A stretch of 35,286 nt of DNA, taken from NCBI GenBank assembly GCA_026645935.1, contig JAPKMP010000031.1:1-35286 (forward strand). The letters run 5' to 3'. Both the position numbers and the translations under genes were made by a program. The DNA is from Candidatus Villigracilaceae bacterium. Its GTDB lineage: Bacteria > Chloroflexota > Anaerolineae > Anaerolineales > Villigracilaceae. The notes under the pieces are model-generated. The model saw nothing but the letters and a program-made list of their open reading frames with translations, did not search any database and had not been told where the DNA came from. Of this stretch, positions 16,739 through 24,185 are shown in pieces; within the stretch, counting starts at the first letter, position 1, and each line of letters opens with the position of its first letter.

Positions 16739-17677
16739 ATGAATAAAAATCCAATGAATACGCTTGCCATCGACAAAGCCATCGCCAGGGTGCCGTTTCT
16801 CGCGGAGTCGAAGAACGTCAAGAAGATCCCGTTGAGCGGCGGCATCACCAACCTGAATTTCAAGATCGAAGCGGATGGAAAGGCGTACGTGATCCGCCTT
16901 GCAGGCGAAGGCACCGAGCAACTGGGAATCAAACGTGATGTGGAATGCGCGGCGAACAGAGCCGCGGGTGAGTTGGGCATCGCACCCGAGGTTGTGTATT
17001 TCATCGAACCGGAAGGTTACATTGTCACGCGTTTTGTCAACGGCAGGCGCATCATGCCCGAGGATATCATCAAGCCGGACTACCTCGTCCGCGTGGCGCA
17101 GAAATTGAGATTATTCCATCGCAATGCGCCGAAATTGAAAGGCGAGTTCAACGTCTTCCGCCGCGTCGAAATGTTGACGAAGATGGCAAGGAGCAAGGGC
17201 GCAAAGTTCCCGAACGACTGGGATTTCATCATGAAGAAGATGCGCGAAGCGGAAATGGTGTTATTGAGAGACCCGTACAAACCGACGCCCTGTCATAACG
17301 ATCTGCTCAATCTCAACTGGCTGGACGAAGAAGTGGCAGGCGATATCGGTGAACTGCGCCTCCTGGATTGGGAATATGCGGGCATGGGCGATATCTTCTT
17401 CGACCTCGGAAATTTCTCCCACCATCATCGCTTGAACGAAGACCAGATCCGCATCCTCCTCACCGCTTATTTTGGAGAAATGAAGCCAAAGCATTATGCC
17501 AGGCTGAGGATCATGTGGGCGATGTCGGAACTTCATGAATCGATGTGGGGCACGACTCAAACCGTTATCTCGAAACTGGAGGAGGATTTCCAGGGATATG
17601 CCGATCTGTGGTTCGGCCGTTACCGCATGGATGTGACAGACTATCGTTGGGAAAAGTGGCTGCGGGATGTAAAATGA
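16739..17677 (+). CDS. choline/ethanolamine kinase-like phosphotransferase (APH fold)
   Basis: 312-aa small-molecule kinase of the aminoglycoside phosphotransferase/choline kinase fold. The Gly-rich loop is LSGGITNLNFKIE, the ATP-binding Lys lies in AYVIRLAG, the catalytic Brenner motif is CHNDLLNLNWL (His186, Asp188, Asn191), and the metal-binding motif is LLDWEYAGMGDIFFDLGNF, the arrangement seen in choline kinases (PF01633). It should phosphorylate a hydroxyl of an amino alcohol or sugar with ATP. The start is uncertain: AAAGG sits only 1 base before ATG 16739 and 16 bases before the in-frame ATG 16754. It lies between the GcvT flavoprotein and transaldolase genes, which argues for a catabolic rather than a phospholipid role. 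Confidence 0.85.
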   Translation: MNKNPMNTLAIDKAIARVPFLAESKNVKKIPLSGGITNLNFKIEADGKAYVIRLAGEGTEQLGIKRDVECAANRAAGELGIAPEVVYFIEPEGYIVTRFVNGRRIMPEDIIKPDYLVRVAQKLRLFHRNAPKLKGEFNVFRRVEMLTKMARSKGAKFPNDWDFIMKKMREAEMVLLRDPYKPTPCHNDLLNLNWLDEEVAGDIGELRLLDWEYAGMGDIFFDLGNFSHHHRLNEDQIRILLTAYFGEMKPKHYARLRIMWAMSELHESMWGTTQTVISKLEEDFQGYADLWFGRYRMDVTDYRWEKWLRDVK

Positions 17678-17765
17678 TTATGGAGGTTTACTTTTAACGT
17701 TTCTTCGCCCTTTCATCCGGCCTAATGTAGACTTTCCTGTGCGCTATGAGAAAGGAGTGTGCGCC

Positions 17766-18974
17766 ATGATCGAAAGTCCTATCGAACGCCTCGCGAAAAC
17801 GCATCCCGACCTGGAGGTTTGGTGGGATTCATCGCCGCTGGTATACCGCCAGTGGGTGCGCAAAATGGTTGACAGGGTAGAACCCGCCCGAAAACCGGTC
17901 CTCACAGAACAACTCGCAAGGTTGTTCAACGAAGAAAACCCCGCTGAAAGTGTGTTTCGGGGATGCACGACAAATCCCCCGCTTTCGTGGCAGGCTGTCC
18001 AAAGCGATCCTGAGTTTTGGAACCAATGGGTGGATGAATTGATCAAGTCAAGCCCGGGTCTCAGTTTGAACGAGGCCGTCTGGATGACATACAAGGAAGT
18101 AGTAAAGCGCGGCGCGCAAATGTACCTTCCGATCTTCGAAGCCTCGAAGGGACGCTTCGGCTGGATCTCCGGTCAGTTGGATCCACGCCTCTTCACCGAG
18201 ACCGAACGCATGGTCCGGGATGCGGAAGAACTGAGCGCCCTCAGCCCGAACGTGATGATCAAGGTCCCTGCCAGCATGCAGGGCATCGAGGTTGTCAAAA
18301 CACTGACATCCAAGGGCATCAGCACCAACACCACAGTGTGCTTCACGCTGCCGCAGATCCTTGCATCGGCAAACGCCGCCATGGACGGCATAAAGATCGC
18401 CGAGAAGAACGGCACCAGACTGAACAGGTGGCGCGCGGTCATCACCATGATGATCGGGCGGCTGACAGAACATGAAGTGCTGGATGTTCAAGCAGAGCGA
18501 AAAAATATCGAACTCTCCTGGCAGGACAAGCACTGGTTCGGCATCGCGGTTTTCCGCCGGGCATACCGCATACTGACCGAGGGCGGTTATGCCAGTAAGA
18601 TGCTTGCCTGTTCGATGCGGGTCGGTCCCAACGTCGCAGGAAAGATGCGCTTCTGGGATGTGCAAAAACTTGCCGGCGGTGACATCGTGTACACCTGCCC
18701 GCCCTATGTGCTGGAGCCGCTCTTCGAGATTGGCGATGACCTGGAGTTCGAGCCGGAGATCAAGAAAGGCGTCCCGAAGGATGTATTGGAGAAGATGAAA
18801 AAGATCCCCTTCTGCATACAAGCCTACGACCCGGATGGGTTGGCGCTGGAGCAGTTCAACACTCACCCATCCACGCTCAGCACGATAGAAAATTTTTCAA
18901 AAGGATTTGCCGGACTCGAGAAATATATAAGCGAACAGATGGCTTCCCGCCATCAGAAAGCATTGTCGAACTAG
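17766..18974 (+). CDS. transaldolase-family protein (long form)
   Basis: 402-aa TIM-barrel Schiff-base enzyme. Lys166 in VMIKVPASMQGIE is in the position of the transaldolase catalytic lysine, and NTTVCFTLPQILASANAA plus the early CTTNPPLSWQAV segment also match PF00923. Classic transaldolase is about 316 aa; the extra length here is mainly a C-terminal part after residue 300 (GGDIVYTCPPYVLEPLFEIG and beyond) and an insert near residue 90. It is therefore a distinct subfamily whose donor/acceptor sugars may differ from sedoheptulose 7-phosphate/glyceraldehyde 3-phosphate. AAAGGAG lies 8 bases before the ATG; an in-frame GTG at 17739 is less likely. It precedes the class II aldolase gene by 60 bases. 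Confidence 0.85.
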   Translation: MIESPIERLAKTHPDLEVWWDSSPLVYRQWVRKMVDRVEPARKPVLTEQLARLFNEENPAESVFRGCTTNPPLSWQAVQSDPEFWNQWVDELIKSSPGLSLNEAVWMTYKEVVKRGAQMYLPIFEASKGRFGWISGQLDPRLFTETERMVRDAEELSALSPNVMIKVPASMQGIEVVKTLTSKGISTNTTVCFTLPQILASANAAMDGIKIAEKNGTRLNRWRAVITMMIGRLTEHEVLDVQAERKNIELSWQDKHWFGIAVFRRAYRILTEGGYASKMLACSMRVGPNVAGKMRFWDVQKLAGGDIVYTCPPYVLEPLFEIGDDLEFEPEIKKGVPKDVLEKMKKIPFCIQAYDPDGLALEQFNTHPSTLSTIENFSKGFAGLEKYISEQMASRHQKALSN

Positions 18975-18995
18975 GCTCATAATCGTCTTGAGCCT
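18973..18995 (+). promoter_or_regulatory. 7-bp hairpin at the end of the transaldolase gene
   Basis: AGGCTCA (18973-18979) and TGAGCCT (18989-18995) pair around a 9-base loop, starting inside the stop codon. There is no T tract. It may limit read-through before the TATAAT box at 19005. Confidence 0.35.
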
Positions 18996-19004
18996 GATGA
19001 AACC

Positions 19005-19010
19005 TATAAT
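19005..19010 (+). promoter_or_regulatory. -10 box upstream of the aldolase gene
   Basis: A perfect TATAAT lies 24 bases before the aldolase ATG, but no good -35 hexamer is found 16-18 bp upstream. It may be a weak or activator-dependent internal promoter. Confidence 0.4.
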
Positions 19011-19034
19011 TTGAAAGGAAAACAGGAGACAACC

Positions 19035-19910
19035 ATGTCAATCGTAAATGCAAAAGAAATCATGATCCCCGCAGCGAAGGAAGGCTGGGCTGTGGGCGCG
19101 TTCAACATTACCGACCTGCTGCAATTCGAGGCGGTGATCGACGCGGCAATCGAAAAAAAGGCGCCCGTGATCGTGCAAACGTCTGTCAAGCCTTCGCAAT
19201 TTCTTGGGACGAACATGATGGTGGCGATCTACCGCACACTGGCGGAATCCGCTCCTGTGCCGGTTTGCCTGCACCTCGATCACAGCACTGACATCGCCTA
19301 CTGCAAGAAGTGCGCGGACGCAGGTTATACCAACATCATGATCGACGCTTCCAAGCAATCGTATGAAGAGAATATCCGCCAGACCAAGGAAGTGGTGGAT
19401 TACTGCCACAAAGTCGGCAATATCTCCGTCGAAGGCGAGTTAGGGACCGTGGGCGGTGTGGAGGACCAGGTAAAGGTCGCGGAGGATGAGGCGCAGCTTG
19501 CCAACCCGAAACAATCTATTGAATTTGTGGAACGCACCGGTGTGGATATCTTCGCCCCCGCCATTGGCACGGCGCATGGCGTGTACAAGACCAAGAATCC
19601 AAAGGTCGATTTCGAGCGCATGGCGACCATTCATAAAATGTTGAACGGCAATGGGATCAAGACCCCTGTTGTCGTCCATGGCGGAACCGGTCTGCCGGAT
19701 GACTATATCGTCAAACTGCGCGAAGCTGGCGGCGCGAAATTCAACGTCTCGACCGAATTGAAGCACACGCTCATCGACGCCAAATGGGAATATATCAACG
19801 CGCACCGCGATGAGTACGACCCCGGCAAGCTCGATGTCTTCGTCCGCGATGCGACCCGCAAAGCCGTGATGCACTGGATGGACAAACTCGGCTGCAACGG
19901 CAAGGCGTAA
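19035..19910 (+). CDS. class II (zinc-dependent) fructose-bisphosphate/tagatose-bisphosphate-type aldolase
   Basis: 291-aa class II aldolase (PF01116). All zinc and catalytic positions are present: HLDHSTD with Asp82 and His83, VEGELGTVGG with the Glu ligand, GTAHGVYK and VVHGGTGLPD with the further His ligands. It is of the length of GatY/KbaY/short FBA enzymes rather than E. coli FbaA (about 359 aa). It cleaves a ketose phosphate into dihydroxyacetone phosphate and an aldehyde; the aldehyde part is not predictable. CAGGAGA precedes the ATG at 19035. Sitting between the transaldolase and aminotransferase genes, it is more likely to serve the local pathway than central glycolysis, though a glycolytic role cannot be excluded. 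Confidence 0.92.
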   Translation: MSIVNAKEIMIPAAKEGWAVGAFNITDLLQFEAVIDAAIEKKAPVIVQTSVKPSQFLGTNMMVAIYRTLAESAPVPVCLHLDHSTDIAYCKKCADAGYTNIMIDASKQSYEENIRQTKEVVDYCHKVGNISVEGELGTVGGVEDQVKVAEDEAQLANPKQSIEFVERTGVDIFAPAIGTAHGVYKTKNPKVDFERMATIHKMLNGNGIKTPVVVHGGTGLPDDYIVKLREAGGAKFNVSTELKHTLIDAKWEYINAHRDEYDPGKLDVFVRDATRKAVMHWMDKLGCNGKA

Positions 19911-19920
19911 GGTAAGAGTT

Positions 19921-20035
19921 GGTTGAGTGGGGCTGGTGATTTTCCAGCCCGTATCGAAACCAACTGATATTTGAAAATATAAAGTTTGATTGAAACCCGG
20001 TGATTTCGATACGCGCCTCCGGCGCTACTCAACCA
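19921..20035. repeat. inverted-repeat element between aldolase and aminotransferase genes
   Basis: Arm 19921-19960 starts GGTTGAGT and ends GTATCGAAAC; arm 19999-20035 is its approximate inverse (GGTGATTTCGATACGCG to CTACTCAACCA). Each arm has its own inner hairpin: GGGCTGG/CCAGCCC (19930-19950) and GCGCC/GGCGC (20013-20025). It looks like a dispersed, non-coding palindromic element inserted inside the gene run. Confidence 0.65.
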
Positions 20036-20070
20036 CCGAAGTATATAAATAATTTTGGAGATCACGAAAA

Positions 20071-21180
20071 ATGACAAGGAATATCGAAGATTATTACGCC
20101 CCATGGGTAAAGGGAATCCCGATGTACATATCGGATCACATCGAATTAGCCTGGCGCCGCCCCGAACTGCACCGCATGATGTCGAATGAAAACCCGCTGC
20201 CGCCTTCCGATAAAGTTTTAGAGGCGATGTTCAAGTACGCAAAGATGACCAACCGCTACCCCGATCAGGGTCTCATCGTCCGACAGAAGATCGCGGAGAT
20301 CAACGGTGTCGCGGGACCGCAGAACGTGATGATCGGTAACGGCTCGAGCGAAGTGTACGATAACATTTTCCGGATGTTCATCGTGCCGGGTGATGAAGTC
20401 ATTCAGCATACGCCCTGCTTCGGCATTTACGGCCTGCGAGGAAAATTGCTGGGCGCAAAAATGGTCGATGTACCGATGATCTACAAGGATCACCTGCTGC
20501 ACTTCGATCCCGATGCCTTGATGAAAGCCGTCAACGACAAGACAAAGATCATTGTCATACCAAATCCCAATAACCCCAGCGGCAACTTCATGGACCCCAA
20601 GCACTTCGAGCCCTTCGCCAAGCTGGGCATTCCTATGGTCGTCGACGAAGCATACATTGAATATGCCGGTCTCGGCATGTCGCAGGTGGAATTGACCAAG
20701 AAATACAAGAACGTGCTTATCACCCGCACACTTTCGAAGGCATATGGCCTTGCCGGGATGCGCTTCGGTTACACAATTGGTCACGAGGACGTGATCAAGC
20801 AGATCGCCGGTTCCCTCCTGCCGTGGAACGTCGGCACGATCCCCATGTGGGCTGCGCTTGCCGCTTTTGAAGATATGGAAGGCCTGGCAGAACGAGTCAG
20901 GTTCAACAATGATGCAATCAATTACATAAGCGAATCCCTGAGCGTGATCCCCGGTTTTTACGTCATGCCATCCAAAGCCAATTACATCCTGTTCGACTGC
21001 GGTGAGACGGGCAAGACCGGCAAGGAAGTTCTTGCTTACGCTGAAACCAAGGGCATCATCCTGCGCGGCGAGAGCAAGAAATACGGCTCCGATGGCTGGT
21101 TCCGCGTGACCATCGGCACGAAGGAAGAGAACGAACTCTTCGTCAACACGGTGCTTGAATTCTTCGGCATGAAGAAATAG
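20071..21180 (+). CDS. class I/II PLP aminotransferase, histidinol-phosphate aminotransferase-like
   Basis: 369-aa fold-type I aminotransferase. IPNPNNPSGNF is the cofactor-contacting motif, VVDEAYIEY carries the Asp/Tyr that hold the pyridine ring, and RTLSKAYGLAGMRFGY contains the Schiff-base Lys223. These fit the HisC-like group, which often accepts phosphorylated amino alcohols or aromatic amino acids. The N-terminus (YYAPWVKGIPMYISDHIE) differs from standard HisC, and there are no other his genes nearby, so histidine synthesis is unlikely. A role removing or adding the amino group of a phosphorylated intermediate made by the upstream kinase is inferred. GGAG lies about 11 bases upstream of the ATG. 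The CbbY-like phosphatase gene follows after 69 bases. Confidence 0.88.
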   Translation: MTRNIEDYYAPWVKGIPMYISDHIELAWRRPELHRMMSNENPLPPSDKVLEAMFKYAKMTNRYPDQGLIVRQKIAEINGVAGPQNVMIGNGSSEVYDNIFRMFIVPGDEVIQHTPCFGIYGLRGKLLGAKMVDVPMIYKDHLLHFDPDALMKAVNDKTKIIVIPNPNNPSGNFMDPKHFEPFAKLGIPMVVDEAYIEYAGLGMSQVELTKKYKNVLITRTLSKAYGLAGMRFGYTIGHEDVIKQIAGSLLPWNVGTIPMWAALAAFEDMEGLAERVRFNNDAINYISESLSVIPGFYVMPSKANYILFDCGETGKTGKEVLAYAETKGIILRGESKKYGSDGWFRVTIGTKEENELFVNTVLEFFGMKK

Positions 21181-21197
21181 ATCAACCTCAAAGTTGT

Positions 21198-21220
21198 TGG
21201 CCACGCGTTAAGCGTGACCT
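21198..21220. repeat. CACGC-GCGTG hairpin between aminotransferase and phosphatase genes
   Basis: CACGC (21202-21206), GTTAA, GCGTG (21212-21216), extended by GG/CC with one mismatch. The right arm GCGTGACCT is identical to that of the hairpin at 8620, so the two are probably copies of one palindromic repeat. Confidence 0.5.
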
Positions 21221-21249
21221 TCATGAGTATGCGCAGAAAAGAGGAGCTA

Positions 21250-22008
21250 ATGTCCAAAATCAAGGCAGTTTTTTTCGATCAGGACGGTGTGATCATCGAC
21301 ACCGAGCGCGACGGCCATCGCGTGTCCTTCAACATGACCTTCAAGGAATTCGGCTTCACCGACGAGTGGGACGTGGAGTATTACCATGAACTGCTCCAGA
21401 TCGCCGGCGGCAAGGAGCGCATGAAGCATCACTGGAAGACAAAGGGTTTCTCCAAGCCGATGAGCGAGGAGGAGATCGACAACCTAGTCAAAGAGATGCA
21501 CAAGCGCAAAACAGCCCTGTTCGTGGAATTGATCGAGACGGGTAAATTGCCGCTCCGGCCGGGCATTCACCGGTTCATGAAAGAGGCGATGGAGTCGGGT
21601 TTGAAGATCGCGGTCTGCACCACGTCCAATGAACAGGCGGCAAAAGCCATCACCGAGAAGATCCTATCCGACATCAAGTTCGATGCGGTGCTGGCGGGCG
21701 ACGTCGTCAAGAACAAGAAACCGGATCCGGAGATCTACAACCTGGCGCTGTCCAAACTCGGGTTAAGCCCCGATGAAGTTATTGTGGTCGAGGATTCCAA
21801 GAACGGCGTGAAAGCCGCCAAAGCCGCCGGGATGAAAACCGTCGTCACTACGAACCACTACACCGAAAAGGAAGATGTAAACGCGGGCGATGTGATCGTC
21901 ACCTGCCTCGGTGACCCGGACGGAGAAAAAGCCACCATGACCAAAGGGGAGGTCAAAGGATTCGACGGGGTCGTACGAGTAAAACAACTATTGGAAATGT
22001 TTGGATAA
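21250..22008 (+). CDS. HAD-family phosphatase, CbbY/phosphoglucomutase-like
   Basis: 252-aa haloacid dehalogenase hydrolase. Motif I is FFDQDGVIIDTE with nucleophile Asp and second Asp two residues on; the Lys of motif III is in VKNKKPDPEIYNLAL; motif IV is VVEDSKNGVKAAKAAG. The cap segment ERDGHRVSFNMTFKEFGF followed by LLQIAGGKERM is close to CbbY proteins, which dephosphorylate xylulose-1,5-bisphosphate in Rubisco organisms. No Rubisco gene is present here, so a related sugar bisphosphate or pathway end product is more likely. AGAGGAG precedes the ATG. It is the last gene of the run and is followed by a strong terminator. Confidence 0.88.
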   Translation: MSKIKAVFFDQDGVIIDTERDGHRVSFNMTFKEFGFTDEWDVEYYHELLQIAGGKERMKHHWKTKGFSKPMSEEEIDNLVKEMHKRKTALFVELIETGKLPLRPGIHRFMKEAMESGLKIAVCTTSNEQAAKAITEKILSDIKFDAVLAGDVVKNKKPDPEIYNLALSKLGLSPDEVIVVEDSKNGVKAAKAAGMKTVVTTNHYTEKEDVNAGDVIVTCLGDPDGEKATMTKGEVKGFDGVVRVKQLLEMFG

Positions 22009-22017
22009 CCAGGGATG

Positions 22018-22061
22018 ATTCACGGGCGTATGGCGAAACGTCATGCGCCCGTGAATTTTTT
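22018..22061 (+). terminator. rho-independent terminator of the kinase-aldolase-phosphatase run
   Basis: ATTCACGGGCG (22018-22028) pairs with CGCCCGTGAAT (22046-22056); the inner part (ATGGCG/CGTCAT around AAA) continues the stem, and a run of six T follows. Confidence 0.9.
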
Positions 22062-22129
22062 AGATAAGCCAGTTTTTACTTTCAAACGAGATTGCATTGA
22101 GGACCGTCCAAGTAATCGCGGAAAATAAA

Positions 22130-22654
22130 ATGACTGATGAACGATTGGATGTTGTGAACGATAAGGATGAAGTTATTGGCCAGGCGTCGCGTTCGGATGT
22201 CCACCGGCGGGGATTGCAGCATCGCGGAGTACATGTCTTCCTGTTCGATCCAGACGGGAGGATGCTCATCCAAAAACGCAGCGCGGATCGCGCTTCTTCC
22301 CCATCCCTGCTGGATTGCTCGGTGTCGGAACACGTCAAGGCGGGGGAAAGTTATCGGGAAGCGGCGATCCGCGGTTTGAAAGAAGAGATGGGCGTGGAAG
22401 GAATCGAGATCAAACTGCTGGGGAAGATCCAAATGGAATACGGACCGAACGATAATGAGATCAGCGTGATCTACGAAGGCAAAATCCAGCCGGGGCAGGC
22501 GCGCTTCGACCCGGAGGAAATATCCGAAGTCAGGTTCATGCACCTGGATGAGATCCGAGTTGGAATCGAAACCGCCAAGGAGACGTATTGTGCCTGGTTT
22601 GTCGAGATCATGAACTGGTATTCAGGAAAACCTGCAAAGTTGAAGGCGTTGTAA
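22130..22654 (+). CDS. Nudix hydrolase, isopentenyl-diphosphate isomerase-like
   Basis: 174-aa Nudix protein. The Nudix box is EHVKAGESYREAAIRGLK with EEMGV following; the first Gly of the canonical box is Glu here, while the REUxEE metal-binding glutamates are kept as RGLKEE. The N-terminal VNDKDEVIGQASRSDVHRRG and the phrase HRGVHVFLFDPDGRMLIQKR are typical of the YfcD/IPP-isomerase-like subgroup, whose members cleave nucleoside diphosphate derivatives or unknown substrates. The ATG at 22130 is chosen as the start of this conserved region; the ribosome site (GGAAAA) is weak. It follows the terminator at 22018, so it begins a new unit. The promoter is not clear. Confidence 0.85.
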   Translation: MTDERLDVVNDKDEVIGQASRSDVHRRGLQHRGVHVFLFDPDGRMLIQKRSADRASSPSLLDCSVSEHVKAGESYREAAIRGLKEEMGVEGIEIKLLGKIQMEYGPNDNEISVIYEGKIQPGQARFDPEEISEVRFMHLDEIRVGIETAKETYCAWFVEIMNWYSGKPAKLKAL

Positions 22655-22672
22655 GGGGAGGAAAAAAACGAA

Positions 22673-22780
22673 ATGGGGGGTGACCAACCTCAGGTCGGGG
22701 AAGAGGCGGGAATTATTGCAACCTCGGGGGATTCATGCCGTATATCCCTTTCGGAAATGTTTTCCAAGGAGACACCATGA
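22673..22780 (+). CDS. possible small ORF, 35 codons, coupled to the next gene
   Basis: An ATG preceded by GGGGAGG opens a 35-codon frame (MGGDQPQVGEEAGIIATS and onward) that ends in TGA overlapping the ATG of the following membrane-protein gene (ATGA). The strong ribosome site and 4-base overlap suggest translational coupling. No homology is recognised and the peptide has no membrane segment; it may be only a leader. The upstream spacing (about 10 bases) is a little long. Confidence 0.3.
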   Translation: MGGDQPQVGEEAGIIATSGDSCRISLSEMFSKETP

Positions 22781-24099
22781 ACACCATTCAACGATTTTTG
22801 ACAGTCCTTATGATAATTGCCCTGTTCTCGCTGGCAGCCGCCACCCCGGCGCTGGCATTCGACGGGCGTTCCGGCGATGTAATCGTGATCGAAGCAGATG
22901 AAGTGGTCAACGACGATCTCTATGTGGCGGCTGATAATTTCACTCTCGACGGAACCGTAAAGGGAGACCTCATCGTCTTCGGTAACTTCATTACGATCAA
23001 CGGCACGGTGGAAGGCGACTTGATCGCGGCGGGGAACACCGTCCTGATCGAGGGCGCTGTGCAGGACGACGCACGCATCGCAGGCGCGGCGCTTCAACTT
23101 GGCGCCAACGCGGTGATCGGTGGCGACCTCATTGCCGCCGGTGCAAGCCTCGAAACAAAGCAAGGCAGTTCGGTCGAGAACGATGCTGTGTATGCTGGGG
23201 CGCAGGGATTGCTGGCAGGTTCGATCGGCGATGATTTGCAGGTCGGCGCAGGCGCTTTGGAACTGCGCGGCGAGATCGGCGGCGATGTAAAAGCCGAGGT
23301 CGGCGAGATGAACCAGGGCGGCCCTCCCCCATCCACGTATATATCGAACACGAATGTACCCATTCCGACCGTCAACCCAGGCTTGAAGATCGCGGAGGGT
23401 GCGAAGATCGGCGGTGATTTCACCTATACTCAAACGAAGGACATCACCATCCCTTCAGGCGCCGTGGATGGAAAGATCACCCGCAACGAACCCGTCGCTG
23501 ACCAAAGAGTTGTCCCGACTCCGCCGACGCCGGCAGAGGTCGCCGCAAACTGGACCTTCGACCTGCTCCGCGATATCGTGACTCTCGCTCTCTTCGGGTT
23601 GTTGCTCGCATGGCTTGCGCCTGTCTTCATGAAAAGCTTGATGGGCAAACTGCAAGCCCAACCGGTTCCGAGTTTTGGCTGGGGCATCGTCGCCTACGCG
23701 GCTTTCTTCTTCGCGTTGTTCCTGATCGTGGTCGTGACCATCATCCTGGGAGTGATATTCGGCGCATTGACCCTCGGCGGCGTTTCCGGGACGGTCATCT
23801 GGCTCAGCCTCCTGTCCATCTTTGCGCTGATCATCGGGTTCGTGCTGTTCACCGGCTTCGGTTCCCAGATCCTTATAGCCTGGCTGGGCGGGCGCTGGAT
23901 CCTCGGGCGCTTCAACCCCGCGCTCGGCGAACACAAGGTATGGCCCCTGCTCCTTGGCGTGGTGATCGTCGGTTTGCTGGTCAACCTACCGGCAGTAGGC
24001 TGGCTGATCGGATTCATCATCATGTTCTTCGGCCTGGGCGCGCTCTGGCTCTGGGCTCGCGAACGGATGGCGAAGCCGGCCGCCGTCGCCGCACAATAA
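22777..24099 (+). CDS. bactofilin-like polymer-forming membrane protein
   Basis: 440-aa exported/membrane protein. Residues 1-25 are a Sec signal peptide (ending PALAF). Residues about 28-200 are a right-handed beta-helix of short repeats with the pattern GDLIxxGNxxxINGxVxGD, characteristic of bactofilins/polymer-forming cytoskeletal proteins (PF04519), interrupted by a Pro/Asn-rich stretch near 190-205. From about residue 260 come four hydrophobic membrane segments, closing with LWLWARERMAKPAAVAAQ. The combination of secreted bactofilin-like repeats with a multi-span tail suggests an envelope scaffold with the repeats outside. The ATG at 22777 has AAGGAG 6 bases upstream; an in-frame ATG at 22735 is less likely. 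Confidence 0.85.
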   Translation: MNTIQRFLTVLMIIALFSLAAATPALAFDGRSGDVIVIEADEVVNDDLYVAADNFTLDGTVKGDLIVFGNFITINGTVEGDLIAAGNTVLIEGAVQDDARIAGAALQLGANAVIGGDLIAAGASLETKQGSSVENDAVYAGAQGLLAGSIGDDLQVGAGALELRGEIGGDVKAEVGEMNQGGPPPSTYISNTNVPIPTVNPGLKIAEGAKIGGDFTYTQTKDITIPSGAVDGKITRNEPVADQRVVPTPPTPAEVAANWTFDLLRDIVTLALFGLLLAWLAPVFMKSLMGKLQAQPVPSFGWGIVAYAAFFFALFLIVVVTIILGVIFGALTLGGVSGTVIWLSLLSIFALIIGFVLFTGFGSQILIAWLGGRWILGRFNPALGEHKVWPLLLGVVIVGLLVNLPAVGWLIGFIIMFFGLGALWLWARERMAKPAAVAAQ

Positions 24100-24117
24100 C
24101 TTCAAGGCGCAATAACG

Positions 24118-24149
24118 AACCGGCAGGGATGACCTGCCGGTTTATGTTT
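24118..24149 (+). terminator. terminator of the bactofilin-like gene
   Basis: AACCGGCAGG (24118-24127), loop GATGA, CCTGCCGGTT (24133-24142), then TATGTTT. A perfect 10-bp GC-rich stem followed by a T-rich tail. Confidence 0.75.
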
Positions 24150-24173
24150 CCAAACCGGGTAATTCTTATCAGG

Positions 24174-24179
24174 TATAAT
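24174..24179 (+). promoter_or_regulatory. -10 box of a probable leaderless transcript (radical SAM gene)
   Basis: TATAAT, preceded by AGG, ends exactly 6 bases before the ATG at 24186. No ribosome site exists, so transcription should start at or next to the start codon. No good -35 is visible. Confidence 0.6.
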
Positions 24180-24185
24180 CGCGCC

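Noticed and set aside
20218-21204. 328-codon minus-strand frame
   Set aside because: Antisense to the aminotransferase, whose motifs are all in the plus frame.
23610-24185. Upstream extension of the radical SAM frame
   Set aside because: It overlaps the bactofilin-like gene and is low-complexity Arg/His-rich translation; the leaderless -10 and conserved N-terminus support 24186.
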